Below are positions 44,337 to 53,588 of a stretch of 64,000 nucleotides of DNA, one piece after another. Source of the DNA: Arthrobacter wenxiniae (GTDB lineage Bacteria > Actinomycetota > Actinomycetes > Actinomycetales > Micrococcaceae); assembly GCF_013376105.1 (NCBI RefSeq), contig NZ_JAAMFM010000013.1, positions 37,956 to 101,955 on the forward strand, written 5' to 3'. The number at the start of each line of letters is the position of its first letter. Position 1 is the first letter of the stretch. The notes beneath the pieces are model-generated. The model saw only the letters and a program-made list of their open reading frames with translations. It made no database searches and had not been told where the DNA came from. Both the position numbers and the translations under genes were made by a program.

Positions 44337-45041
44337 TCAGGCGGTCAGGCCCAGCCTGCTCATGCGCTTGGAATGGCCGCGGGTCAGCTGCGCCAGAATG
44401 GCCGCCACCTCGGCGGCGGACTCCTCCTGGGTCCCCTCCGGGCTCAGCCCCACCAGGAAGCTGTGCCGGGCGCCGATCCGCTGCGCCTGGGTCAGCGCCT
44501 CGCCCACGAGCCGCCGGCCCCAAAGTGCCAGCCGCGACGACAGCCGCGGGTCCTCGTCGAGCATCTTCTTCAAAAGCCCCTCCAGCAGCGCCGTCTGTTC
44601 CGTGCTGGTGCGAACCTTGGCAATGATGCCGCGCGTTTCCCCGTCCAGTCGCTCGGCGATGGCCGCGTAAAAGTCTTCGGTGATCGCGTCCACCACGTAC
44701 GCCTTCATGAGCGATTCGTGCCAGTCGGCGGGCTGCGTGCGCTCGTGGAACGCGTCCACCATGCGCTGGAACGGCAGCATGGCCAGTTCCGGGTCCATGC
44801 CCATGGCCAGCAGCCGGCCGCACACCATCTCATAGTGTCCAAACTCGGCGACGGCCATCTTGCCCAGCACGGAGCGGTCGTTGAGCGTTGGCGAGTAGCG
44901 GGCGTCGGAGGACAGCCGCTCAAAGCCGGAAAGCTCCCCGTAGGCGATGCCACCGAGCAGGTCCACCACAAACTTGTCATACCTGGCACTGAGCTCTCCT
45001 GCGGAGATCGGCTCGTCGGCGGAGGAAGGCGGGGTACTCAT
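44337..45041 (-). CDS. Ferritin-like fold protein (MiaE-like)
   Basis: A 234-residue four-helix protein: IAYGELSGFERLSSDARYSP, KMAVAEFGHYEMVCGRLLAMG with the E..H pair of one metal site, and YVVDAITEDFYAAIAERLDG with E residues of a second. Such actinobacterial proteins look like tRNA hydroxylase MiaE but function is unproved. It diverges from the RNB ribonuclease, with 66 bases between, a neighbourhood with the DEAD helicase that is usual in this group. Confidence 0.85.
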   Translation of the reverse strand: MSTPPSSADEPISAGELSARYDKFVVDLLGGIAYGELSGFERLSSDARYSPTLNDRSVLGKMAVAEFGHYEMVCGRLLAMGMDPELAMLPFQRMVDAFHERTQPADWHESLMKAYVVDAITEDFYAAIAERLDGETRGIIAKVRTSTEQTALLEGLLKKMLDEDPRLSSRLALWGRRLVGEALTQAQRIGARHSFLVGLSPEGTQEESAAEVAAILAQLTRGHSKRMSRLGLTA

Positions 45042-45107
45042 AGGCTCCAGCGTATCCCGTGCCGCGCCACCCCTTGCATGACGGGTCCAATCGTTTACGC
45101 TGATTGC

Positions 45108-46694
45108 GTGCCGTACTCTCACATTGGCGTCATGGGCAGCGCCGCGCAGCAGACACTGGCCGCGGCCCTGGCGGCCCTTTCGGTGGAGTTCAAGCTGCCG
45201 GACGGCTTCAGCCCGGACGTGGTGGCCGAGGTGGAGAAGGTCATTGCCGGGCACACCCTCCCTGACCTGGACCTGACGGCGCTGCCCTTCATCACCATTG
45301 ACCCGCCCGCGTCCCAGGACCTGGATCAGGCCATGTACCTTGAGCGCAGGGGCAGCGGCTACCTGGTCCATTACGCCATTGCCGACGTCCCGTCCTTTGT
45401 GCCCGCCGGCGGGCCCCTCGACTCGGAAACCCGCCGCCGCGGCCAGACCATCTACACGCCCGGAAACCGCATCCCGCTCCACCCGGTCCGGCTGAGCGAA
45501 GGCGCCGCCAGCCTGTTCGCCAACGATCCCCGGTCGGCCTTCGTCTGGGAGATTGAACTCGCCGCGGACGGCACGCAATCCTCTGCACACGTCCGCCGCG
45601 CCGCCGTCCAAAGCGTCGCCAAGCTTAGCTACGCGGAGGCCCAGGACATGCTCGACGCCGGAAACGCGCCTGCCGCCTTTGCCGGCACCTTGGCGCTGTT
45701 AAAGGAGATAGGGACGAAGCGGATCGAGCTGGAGCGCGCCCGCGGCGGGGCCAGCCTGAACGTCCCGTCCCAGGAGGTGGACTTCGTGGACGGCCGGTAT
45801 GTGCTCCAGTTCCGGCCCGCCCTGCCCATTGAGGACTGGAACGCGCAAATCTCCCTGCTGACAGGAATGGCCGCCGCGCAGGTGATGCTGGAGGGCAAGG
45901 TGGGGATCCTGCGCACCATGCCCGCGCCGGACGGGGACGCCGTGGCCGACTACCGGATGCAGACCGTGGCCCTGGGCAAGCCGTGGGCCGAGGGCGTTGA
46001 GTACGGCGCCTACCTGCGCACCCTGGACCCCTCGGACCCGAAACAGCTGGCACTGATGCACGCCGCCTCCACCTTGTTCCGCGGTGCCGGCTACACGCCC
46101 TTTAACGGCACGGTCCCCGAAGAGGTGACCCAGGCCGCCGTCGCCGCGCCCTACGCGCATGCCACCGCCCCGCTGCGCCGCCTCGTGGACCGGTTTGTCC
46201 TGGCCATCTGCGCCGCCTTGTGTTCCGGTGCCGAGGCGCCGCCCTGGGCCGTCCAGGCACTGGATGAACTGCCGGACATCATGTCAGCGTCCAACCAGCT
46301 GGCCAGCAAGGTGGACAGGGCCGCCATCGACATCGTGGAGGCGGCCCTGCTGAGCCACAAGGTCGGGACGGAGTTCGACGCCGTCGTTCTGGCCGGCCCC
46401 CGTCAGAACGGGCACGCCACCAAGGCCGGCGCGGCACGCAGCGCCATCCAGATCGCCGACCCTGCCGTCACAGGGTACTGCGAGGGGGTCCTTGAGCCGG
46501 GCACCGTGGTCCGGGTGAAGCTCGTAACGGCCGACATTGCCAAGCGCACGGTGCAGTTTGTCCCCGCCGCCAAGGCCCCGTTGCTTGGGCCTGGGGCCAC
46601 GGCCGCGGGGGACCCGCTGCGGGCTGGCGGGCAGCGGGAGCGGCTGGGGAGCGGAGCCCCGGATCTCGACAAGCTCGATCCCCGACGGTCGTGA
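45108..46694 (+). CDS. RNB-domain ribonuclease (RNase II/R-like)
   Basis: A 528-residue 3'-5' exoribonuclease-like protein. The catalytic acids are in ITIDPPASQDLDQAMYLE, followed by YAIADVPSFVPAGGPLDSE, TIYTPGNRIPLHPVRLSEGAASLF and PYAHATAPLRRLVDRF. It lacks the cold-shock domains usual in RNase R/II N-termini, beginning almost directly with the RNB part, and the C-terminus ends in an unstructured Gly-rich tail. The GTG at 45108 is chosen because the relatives begin there; no Shine-Dalgarno is seen. Confidence 0.9.
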   Translation: MPYSHIGVMGSAAQQTLAAALAALSVEFKLPDGFSPDVVAEVEKVIAGHTLPDLDLTALPFITIDPPASQDLDQAMYLERRGSGYLVHYAIADVPSFVPAGGPLDSETRRRGQTIYTPGNRIPLHPVRLSEGAASLFANDPRSAFVWEIELAADGTQSSAHVRRAAVQSVAKLSYAEAQDMLDAGNAPAAFAGTLALLKEIGTKRIELERARGGASLNVPSQEVDFVDGRYVLQFRPALPIEDWNAQISLLTGMAAAQVMLEGKVGILRTMPAPDGDAVADYRMQTVALGKPWAEGVEYGAYLRTLDPSDPKQLALMHAASTLFRGAGYTPFNGTVPEEVTQAAVAAPYAHATAPLRRLVDRFVLAICAALCSGAEAPPWAVQALDELPDIMSASNQLASKVDRAAIDIVEAALLSHKVGTEFDAVVLAGPRQNGHATKAGAARSAIQIADPAVTGYCEGVLEPGTVVRVKLVTADIAKRTVQFVPAAKAPLLGPGATAAGDPLRAGGQRERLGSGAPDLDKLDPRRS

Positions 46695-46952
46695 CCAGCT
46701 AGACTGGAGAGGTAGACATGGATGCCCGGTCGTTGATTGATGTTTTTCGATTCAACCAGCCCGCCCCTACGCGAGTCTTTTTCATGGTCCGTCCCGCCCG
46801 CCAATCTGGCGAGGGAAGGACACGTTTTTGTTAGCCCGCGATCGGCTTCCCCAAGATTGTGTGCCCCCGCCAGGCTCCGTTCGGCACTAAAACGCCGGCG
46901 TCGAGCCAACGTAAGGGCACGCACCCGTATAGACGAATTGAACGGTAAGCAT
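46695..46952 (+). promoter_or_regulatory. Long leader of the DEAD-box helicase gene
   Basis: A 258-base region between the RNB gene and the helicase. It is AT-richer than its neighbours (GTTTTTCGATTC, CGTTTTTG), begins with a TAGACT -10-like box at 46700, and holds a 38-codon ORF with a strong ribosome site. Long leaders are common in cold-induced DEAD-box RNA helicase genes, so post-transcriptional control is possible but not shown. Confidence 0.45.
46718..46834 (+). CDS. Small ORF in the helicase leader
   Basis: A 38-codon ORF from ATG 46718 with the ribosome site GGAGAGG seven bases upstream, among the best in the window. The peptide starts MDARSLIDVFRFNQPAP, then a basic second half (MVRPARQSGEGRTRF) and a Cys before the stop. 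No family is recognised. It may be a leader peptide affecting the helicase gene downstream, or a short independent protein. Confidence 0.4.
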   Translation: MDARSLIDVFRFNQPAPTRVFFMVRPARQSGEGRTRFC

Positions 46953-48623
46953 TTGAGCATTGAAGCAGATTCCCTCCTGCAGGCAGAAGACAGCAGCGAG
47001 AACGTTGAAATTGACGGCAGCCTGGTCAGCAACGAACCTCCCCGCCAGGAAGAAAAGGCAACCTTCGCCAGCTTCGGCGTGCACGCGGACATTGTCCGCT
47101 CGCTGAACGAGGCCGGCATCACCCACCCCTTCCCCATCCAGGCCATGACACTGCCCATCGCCCTGGGCGGCCACGACATCATCGGCCAGGCCAAGACCGG
47201 CACGGGCAAGACGCTCGGCTTCGGCATTCCGGCCCTGCAGCGCGTGGTGGGCCCGAAGGACGACGGCTTCGAGAAGCTGTCCGTCCCCGGCGCCCCGCAG
47301 GCCATGGTCATCGTGCCGACCCGGGAACTCGCGGTCCAGGTGGCAGGCGACCTCACCACGGCATCCAAGCACCTCGGCGTGCGCATCGCCACCATCTACG
47401 GCGGCCGCGCCTACGAGCCCCAGGTCGAATCGCTGCAAAGGGGCGTCGAAGTGGTCGTCGGCACCCCGGGCCGCCTGATCGACCTGCTGCGCCAGGGCCA
47501 CCTGAACCTCAAGAACGTCAAGATCGTCATCCTCGACGAGGCAGACGAAATGCTGGACCTCGGCTTCCTGCCCGACGTCGAAACCCTGATCGCCGGAACC
47601 CCTGCCGTGCGCCAGACCATGCTGTTCTCGGCCACCATGCCCGGCCCGGTGGTGGCCATGGCCCGCCGCTACATGACCCAGCCCACCCACATCCGCGCCG
47701 CCGACCCCGACGACGAGGGCCTGACCAAGCGCGACATCCGCCAGCTGATCTACCGCGCCCACAACCTGGACAAGATCGAGGTGGTGGCCCGGATCCTGCA
47801 GGCGCGGGGACGCGGGCGGAGCATCATCTTCACCAAGACCAAACGCACCGCCGCCAAGGTCTCCGAGGAACTGGTGGACCGCGGCTTTGCCGCGGCCGCC
47901 ATCCACGGCGACCTCGGCCAGGGCGCGCGCGAGCAGGCCCTGCGCGCCTTTCGCAACAACAAGGTGGACGTGCTGGTGGCCACCGATGTCGCCGCCCGCG
48001 GCATCGACGTGGACGACGTCACGCACGTGATCAACTACCAGTGCGTCGAGGACGAGAAGATCTACCTGCACCGCGTGGGCCGCACGGGCCGCGCCGGCAA
48101 CAAGGGCACCGCCGTCACGTTCGTCGACTGGGACGACATGCCCCGCTGGGCCCTGATCAACAAGGCCCTGGGCCTCAGCGTGCCCGAGCCAGTTGAAACC
48201 TACTCCTCCTCACCCCACCTGTACACGGACCTGGACATCCCCGAAGGCACCAAGGGCCGCCTCCCCCGCAGCCAGCGCACGCACGCAGGCATCAACGCCG
48301 AGGTCCTGGAGGACCTTGGCGAGACCGGCAAGCGCAACGCGCCGCGGTCCGGCGGCCACGACGCCGGGCACGACGGCGGCCACGGGGCCAACCGCGGCGG
48401 CAACCGCTCCGGGGCACGCCACGGTGAGAAGCGCACGGGTGAGAGGAACGACGGCGGGCGGAGCCGGCGTCGTACGTCCCCCAGCGAGCGCAGCGAGGCC
48501 CCGGACAACGGGCCCGCGGAGACAGCCGGCGAGGCGGCCGCGGCACGTCCGCGCCGCACCCGCACCCGCACCCGCCGGCGCAACGGCGAGGTTGTCGGCC
48601 AGCCGGAAGCCGCAGGCGAGTAG
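46953..48623 (+). CDS. DEAD/DEAH-box ATP-dependent RNA helicase
   Basis: A 556-residue DEAD-box helicase. Motif Q is FPIQAMTLP, Walker A AKTGTGKT, Ia PTRELAVQV, II LDEADEMLDLGF, III SAT, V RGIDVDDVTHVINYQ and VI HRVGRTGRAG. After residue ~440 the tail is disordered and rich in Gly, Arg and His, probably RNA-binding. These enzymes remodel RNA in ribosome assembly or decay, especially in cold. TTG 46953 is the most likely start because conserved sequence begins soon after (EADSLLQAED); a TTG at 46938 is also possible. Confidence 0.9.
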   Translation: MSIEADSLLQAEDSSENVEIDGSLVSNEPPRQEEKATFASFGVHADIVRSLNEAGITHPFPIQAMTLPIALGGHDIIGQAKTGTGKTLGFGIPALQRVVGPKDDGFEKLSVPGAPQAMVIVPTRELAVQVAGDLTTASKHLGVRIATIYGGRAYEPQVESLQRGVEVVVGTPGRLIDLLRQGHLNLKNVKIVILDEADEMLDLGFLPDVETLIAGTPAVRQTMLFSATMPGPVVAMARRYMTQPTHIRAADPDDEGLTKRDIRQLIYRAHNLDKIEVVARILQARGRGRSIIFTKTKRTAAKVSEELVDRGFAAAAIHGDLGQGAREQALRAFRNNKVDVLVATDVAARGIDVDDVTHVINYQCVEDEKIYLHRVGRTGRAGNKGTAVTFVDWDDMPRWALINKALGLSVPEPVETYSSSPHLYTDLDIPEGTKGRLPRSQRTHAGINAEVLEDLGETGKRNAPRSGGHDAGHDGGHGANRGGNRSGARHGEKRTGERNDGGRSRRRTSPSERSEAPDNGPAETAGEAAAARPRRTRTRTRRRNGEVVGQPEAAGE

Positions 48624-48635
48624 TAACAGGCACCC

Positions 48636-49562
48636 ATGACGACGACTGCGTGGCAGGCGGAGGGGACGGGCCCGAACCTGGTGGTCCACGCGGACAATTC
48701 CGAGTTCCTGCCCACACTCCCGGACGGTTCCTTCACCATGATTTACGTGGACCCGCCCTTTAACACGGGACGGGTGCAGAGCCGCCGGCAGACCACCATG
48801 GTGCGCAACGCCGACGGCGGCGGCGACCGTGTGGGCTTTGGCGGGCGCAGCTACGACACCATCAAGGGCGCGCTGCACAGCTACGACGACGCGTTCACCG
48901 ACTACTGGCAGTTCCTGGAGCCGCGGCTGGTGGAGGCGTGGCGGCTGCTGGCCGGCAACGGCACCCTGTACCTGCATCTGGACTACCGCGAGGTCCACTA
49001 CGCCAAGGTCATGCTGGATGCGATCTTTGGCCGGGAATGCTTCCTGAACGAGATCATCTGGGCCTATGACTATGGGGCGCGGGCCAAGAACCGCTGGCCC
49101 ACCAAGCACGACAACATCCTCGTGTATGTCAAGGACCCGAAGAAGTACCACTTCGACAGCGCCGAGGTGGACCGGGAGCCGTACATGGCCCCGGGCCTGG
49201 TGACGCCGGAAAAGCGTGAACGGGGGAAGCTGCCCACGGACGTGTGGTGGCACACGATTGTCTCGCCCACGGGCAAGGAAAAGACCGGCTACCCGACGCA
49301 GAAGCCCGAGGGTCTGGTGCGCCGCGCCGTGGCCGCGTCCTCGCGCGAGGGCGACTGGGTGCTGGACTTCTTCGCCGGCTCGGGCACGCTTGGGGCCGTC
49401 GCGGCGAAGCTGGGGCGGCGGTTTGTGTGTGTGGACGCGAATCCGCAGGCCATCGAGGTCATGGCGGCACGGCTTGGGCACGTCGCCACGGTGGTCGGGC
49501 CGCCGGCGGCCGGGCCTGTCGAGACTCCGGTACCCGGCAAGCTTCCGCTGTTCGAAACTTAG
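48636..49562 (+). CDS. Site-specific DNA methyltransferase (orphan, beta class)
   Basis: A 308-residue amino-methyltransferase. The catalytic DPPFN lies at residues 39-43 and the SAM-binding DFFAGSGTLG near residue 244-253, so the motif order is IV before I as in beta-class adenine-N6 or cytosine-N4 enzymes. Between them EIIWAYDYGARAKNRWPTKHDN resembles the recognition region. No restriction endonuclease gene is nearby, so it is an orphan enzyme with a regulatory or housekeeping role. It follows the helicase by 12 bases and may be co-transcribed. Confidence 0.9.
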   Translation: MTTTAWQAEGTGPNLVVHADNSEFLPTLPDGSFTMIYVDPPFNTGRVQSRRQTTMVRNADGGGDRVGFGGRSYDTIKGALHSYDDAFTDYWQFLEPRLVEAWRLLAGNGTLYLHLDYREVHYAKVMLDAIFGRECFLNEIIWAYDYGARAKNRWPTKHDNILVYVKDPKKYHFDSAEVDREPYMAPGLVTPEKRERGKLPTDVWWHTIVSPTGKEKTGYPTQKPEGLVRRAVAASSREGDWVLDFFAGSGTLGAVAAKLGRRFVCVDANPQAIEVMAARLGHVATVVGPPAAGPVETPVPGKLPLFET

Positions 49563-50407
49563 GGCAGGAACGCCGCGGACCCCGTGCCGGCGGCGATGAG
49601 ACGCTCCAGCATCTCCGGCGCCGTGGTGTTTTCCCCCAGCAGGTTCGGCTTCCCGGCGCCGTGGAAGTCCGACGAGCCCGTCACCAGCAGCCCCTCCCTG
49701 CGCGCGAGGTTCCGGAGCCAGATGCGGTTTTCGGGAGGGTTGTCCCGGTGGTCGACCTCCAGGCCGAGCAGCCCGGCGTCGATCATGTCATGGAACATTT
49801 CCGGCTCCACCACCCGGCCCCGCGCCGTGGCCATGGGGTGGGCAAAGACCGGCACCCCTCCGGCTGCGCGGACCAGTTCAACGGCGAGCACGGGGTCCGG
49901 GGCGTAGTGGCTGACAAAATAGCGCGAGTGCGAGGTGAGGATGCTGGCGAAGGCTTCGTTGCGGTCGGAGACGATGCCGGCCGCGACCAGGGCGTCGGCG
50001 ATGTGGGGCCGGCCCACGGTGGCGCCGGGTGCCACATGGGCGCTGACGTCGTCCCAGTTCAGCGGGTAGTCTTCCGACAGGCGTTCCACCATGCGTTCGG
50101 CGCGGGTGAGGCGGGCGTCCTTGGCCTTCGTGATTTCCTCCAGCAGGCCCGGATGGGTGGGGTCGTGCAGGTAGCAGAGCAGGTGGACGCTGACCCCGCG
50201 GGACGTCTTGCAGGAAATCTCCATGCCGGGGACCAGACCCAGTCCGTGGTGCCGGGCCGCGCCAAGCGCCTTCGCCCAGCCGTCCGTGGAGTCATGGTCG
50301 GTCAGGGCCAGGACGTCGAGGCCCGCCGCAGCCGCCGCCACCACCAGCTCGGCAGGGGCCTGGGTGCCGTCGGAAACATTTGAGTGCGCATGCAGATCGA
50401 TCCTCAC
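49559..50407 (-). CDS. PHP-domain phosphoesterase (YciV/TrpH-like)
   Basis: A 282-residue PHP protein: RIDLHAHSNVSDGTQAP with metal His residues, then LALTDHDSTDGWAKAL, PGMEISCKTSRGVSVHLL and VFAHPMATARGR. Relatives act as RNases or phosphatases on nucleotide substrates, such as RNase AM in E. coli. It ends against the methyltransferase gene with a four-base overlap. Confidence 0.92.
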   Translation of the reverse strand: MRIDLHAHSNVSDGTQAPAELVVAAAAAGLDVLALTDHDSTDGWAKALGAARHHGLGLVPGMEISCKTSRGVSVHLLCYLHDPTHPGLLEEITKAKDARLTRAERMVERLSEDYPLNWDDVSAHVAPGATVGRPHIADALVAAGIVSDRNEAFASILTSHSRYFVSHYAPDPVLAVELVRAAGGVPVFAHPMATARGRVVEPEMFHDMIDAGLLGLEVDHRDNPPENRIWLRNLARREGLLVTGSSDFHGAGKPNLLGENTTAPEMLERLIAAGTGSAAFLP

Positions 50408-50488
50408 TCCCCCAGCCTACGTCCCGCCCGGCCCGGCGCCCCTGTCCGCGCCTTTGTCCGGGCGCGACGCCGGTGAGAGACTTGGGGA

Positions 50489-52060
50489 ATGAACCAGACG
50501 GAACAGCCCACCCAGCATCCCGAATCCATCCAGCAGCCGCTCGAGGAGCGGGTGAACAACCGTTCGCACCGCCCCGACTCGGAGGCCTTCCGCGCCTTCA
50601 TGGCCTCCAACTGGGCGCCGGCGCCCACCGAATTGCCCGCCCGGGCCGGGGTGGCAGACCACGCCGCGCGCCGCCGCAGGGCCATCTCCGAGCAGTTCAA
50701 GGGCGAACGCCTGGTGATCCCGGCAGGCGCCCTGAAGGTCCGCTCCAACGACTGCGACTACCGCTTCCGCCCGCACTCCGCCTTTGCCCACCTGACGGGC
50801 CTGGGCGTGGACCACGAGCCCGACGCCGTGCTGGTCCTGGAGCCCGTTGCCGACGGAGAAGGGGACGACGGCGGGCACCACCGGGCGACGCTGTACTTCC
50901 GCCCGCTGGCCGGCCGCGACACGAAGGAGTTCTACGCCGACTCCCGCAGCGGCGAGTTCTGGATTGGCCCGCGGCCAACCCTGGCCGAGTTCAAGGCGTT
51001 GCTGTGCCTGGACACCATGGACATCTCCGAGCTTGAGGTGGGCATCACCAAGAGCGTGGGCGAGCCGTCCGTGGGTGGCATTTCCGTCCGGCTGGTCCGC
51101 AAGGTTGATGAAAACATTGACGCGCTGGTGGACACGGCCCGCTACAACACCGCCGTCGACCCCGAAAACATGGACTTCGCAGCCCTGGACGAGCTCGACG
51201 CCAAGCTCGCCGAGGCGCTCTCCGAGCTGCGCCTGCTCAAGGACGCCTGGGAAATCGAGCAGATGACGATCTCCGTCGCCGCCACGGCCGCCGGATTTGA
51301 AGAAATCATCAGGTCCCTGCCCCGCGCCGTGGGCCACAAGCGCGGCGAGCGGGTGGTGGAGGGCGCGTTCTTCGCCCGCGCCCGCGAGGAAGGCAACGAG
51401 CTCGGTTACGACACCATCGCCGCCGGCGGCAACAACGCCACCATCCTGCACTGGACCCGCAACACGGGCACCGTGAACGAGGGTGAGATGCTCCTGGTGG
51501 ATGCCGGCGTCGAGGCCGACTCCCTGTACACGGCGGACATCACCCGGACCATCCCGGTCAATGGCAAGTACTCCGAGGTGCAGCGCAGGATCTACCAGGC
51601 CGTCCTGGATGCCGCCGACGCCGCGTTTGCCGTCGCGGTCCCCGGGCGCAAGTTCCGTGACGTGCACAACGCCGCCATGGAGGTGCTGGCCGCCCGCCTC
51701 GAGGACTGGGGGCTGCTGCCCGTCTCCGCCTCCGTGGCGCTCTCCCCCGAGGGCCAGCAGCACCGCCGGTGGATGCCGCACGGCACCAGCCACCACCTGG
51801 GCCTTGACGTCCATGACTGTGCCCAGGCCCGCGCCGAACTGTACCTGGACGGCACCATCACCGAGGGCATGGTCTTCACGATCGAGCCCGGCCTGTACTT
51901 CAAGGACGAGGACCTGGCCATCCCGGCCGAGTACCGCGGCAACGGCGTGCGCATCGAGGACGACATCCTCATCACCGCCGGCGGCCCCGTCAACCTCAGC
52001 GCCGCACTCCCCCGCACCCCGGACGATGTTGAGGCCTGGATGGCCCGCCTGTCCGCCTGA
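50489..52060 (+). CDS. pepP: Aminopeptidase P family protein (Xaa-Pro aminopeptidase)
   Basis: A 523-residue M24 metalloprotease. The N-terminal domain starts RNNRSHR-like with a lead segment of ~45 residues, and the catalytic pita-bread domain has LLVDAGVEADSLYTADITRT (two Asp ligands), HGTSHHLGLDVHD (His ligand), VFTIEPGLYF (Glu) and NGVRIEDDIL (Glu). It removes N-terminal residues that precede proline. The length fits the bacterial family with a long first domain. It stands alone; a hairpin with T-run occurs 500 bases downstream. Confidence 0.93.
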   Translation: MNQTEQPTQHPESIQQPLEERVNNRSHRPDSEAFRAFMASNWAPAPTELPARAGVADHAARRRRAISEQFKGERLVIPAGALKVRSNDCDYRFRPHSAFAHLTGLGVDHEPDAVLVLEPVADGEGDDGGHHRATLYFRPLAGRDTKEFYADSRSGEFWIGPRPTLAEFKALLCLDTMDISELEVGITKSVGEPSVGGISVRLVRKVDENIDALVDTARYNTAVDPENMDFAALDELDAKLAEALSELRLLKDAWEIEQMTISVAATAAGFEEIIRSLPRAVGHKRGERVVEGAFFARAREEGNELGYDTIAAGGNNATILHWTRNTGTVNEGEMLLVDAGVEADSLYTADITRTIPVNGKYSEVQRRIYQAVLDAADAAFAVAVPGRKFRDVHNAAMEVLAARLEDWGLLPVSASVALSPEGQQHRRWMPHGTSHHLGLDVHDCAQARAELYLDGTITEGMVFTIEPGLYFKDEDLAIPAEYRGNGVRIEDDILITAGGPVNLSAALPRTPDDVEAWMARLSA

Positions 52061-52599
52061 CCGGCGGGGCGTGGAGGACGTCGTTGGCCTCAGGTCCCGC
52101 CGTCATCACGGGGCCGCCCGCAACTGCGCCTGCAGTGCGCCGTTGAAGCGCCTGCCCGCCACGGCGGTTGCAGCGAAAGGCACGACGGCGGCCAACCGGG
52201 TGGCCCACTCCGTGGAAGCCGGGCTGCCTGTTCCCGATGCGCGTCGGGACATCGGGCCAAACGGATACGGGACGGCCATTGTGAGGTCAGATGATCACGT
52301 TGTCGCCACTCCAGGACCACCCAACGGTCACGCAACCGGGTTTTGGCCGCCCCATGACTGCGTTACCTGACCGGTCATTGATGACGTGGTGCGCATAACC
52401 GCAGGATCTGATGGGTTGATTGGCCTCCGCGGCGGCACCAAGACCGCGGAAGCCACGGGTGGCTGCAGTTGGGACAGCCGGCGAGACGGCGGCGCAAGGC
52501 TTGCTCCGGCGTCGAACGCCGCAAAATGGCCACTAAGCCGGTCCGCATGGCCACCGCGAAACGCGGTTTTTCGACCACGGCCGTGGGCCAGTTGGAAAG
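52061..52599 (+). other. Intergenic region between pepP and the stress-protein gene
   Basis: No recognised gene in these 539 bases. The stretch 52140-52290 on the plus strand keeps high third-position GC in one frame (TAVAAKGTTAANRVAHSVEAG) and may be a decayed coding piece. A minus ORF 52375-52578 of 67 codons has a CPNC motif but no known family. An intrinsic terminator-like hairpin lies at 52554-52571. Confidence 0.35.
52554..52571 (+). terminator. Intrinsic terminator-like hairpin
   Basis: CCGCG at 52554-52558 and CGCGG at 52562-52566 form a five-pair stem with loop AAA, followed directly by five Ts (52567-52571). This is the best factor-independent terminator form in the window, reading in the plus direction. 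It lies 494 bases past pepP and in front of the convergent stress-protein gene. Confidence 0.5.
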
Positions 52600-53475
52600 T
52601 CAGGGCTCCCGGACGTCGCCGTCAGCCTGCTCGGGCGCGGGCGCCTGCTGCGGCGGGTTGTCCACGCGGACGCCGTACTGCGGGCGGCCGTCGGGCAGGT
52701 CCGGGAACTGGCCGCGGCGCGGTCCGCTCAGCGGCGCCTGGCCCGGACGCTCATGGCTTTCCTCCGTCTGGGGCACATCCGGGACCGGCTGCTGCTGCGG
52801 CGCCCCGTAGGGGTCGTGCCAGCCTTCGGGCCGGGGCGGCTGCTGCCCGGCCTGTCCCGATGCCGGCGGCTGCTGCCCGGACACCGGCGGCTGGGCCGGC
52901 GGGCGGTACCCCTGGTGGGCCTGGTTTTGGCCCTGTCCCTGGTACGGGCCGGGCGCGGCGGAGTTCATGGGCAGCTGGGCGAGCAGCCGGCGGGCGTCCA
53001 TGGCCACATCCGGGGTGACAATGACGTCGTAGTTGCTGGCCAGCACCTGGTTTGTCGAGGTGAAGTCCCGCTTGCCGCGCTGGGCCGCATAGCCGATGAT
53101 GGCGAACAGCATCCAGAACGCAGCGCCCATCAGCACGGCCGTCATGACGTTCAGGTACGGGCCGCCCCCGGCCCCGGCATTGCTGTCAAAGAAGGAGAGC
53201 ATGACGCCGATGAACAGGCCAAACCACGCACCCGTCATGGCCCCGGAAAGGGCCACGCGCGGGTAGCTGAGCTTTCCCGTGACGCGTTCCACCATTTTCA
53301 GGTCGTTGCCCACAATGGAGACGTGCTGGACCGGGAATTTTTCATCCGCCAGGTAATCAACCGCTTTTTGGGCGTCCAAATAAGAGGTGTAGGAGCCGAT
53401 TGTTTCCCCGGTGGGAACAACGCGGGCCTCATCCATTGGTCGGGTGCGTCCAAAGAGGTTTGCCATGCCTTCCAT
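52600..53475 (-). CDS. General stress protein 17M-like membrane protein
   Basis: A 291-residue protein. The N-terminal domain (ETIGSYTSYLDAQKAVDYLADEKFPVQHVSIVGNDL) matches the general-stress-protein 17M-like family; two hydrophobic helices follow (SGAMTGAWFGLFIGVMLSFF and VMTAVLMGAAFWMLFAIIGYA). The last ~115 residues are Pro/Gln-rich and disordered. It probably sits in the membrane and has no known activity. An alternative ATG at 53466 removes three residues. Confidence 0.85.
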   Translation of the reverse strand: MEGMANLFGRTRPMDEARVVPTGETIGSYTSYLDAQKAVDYLADEKFPVQHVSIVGNDLKMVERVTGKLSYPRVALSGAMTGAWFGLFIGVMLSFFDSNAGAGGGPYLNVMTAVLMGAAFWMLFAIIGYAAQRGKRDFTSTNQVLASNYDVIVTPDVAMDARRLLAQLPMNSAAPGPYQGQGQNQAHQGYRPPAQPPVSGQQPPASGQAGQQPPRPEGWHDPYGAPQQQPVPDVPQTEESHERPGQAPLSGPRRGQFPDLPDGRPQYGVRVDNPPQQAPAPEQADGDVREP

Positions 53476-53588
53476 TGTTCACCATGATCCTGCGCATTGG
53501 CTGAAGTATCGCTGGCAGTGAAATACGCCCCCGCTGCAGGGCGTCCCCGGGTTACGTCAATGTCAGCCTTGGGAAGTAGCCTGTAAGG

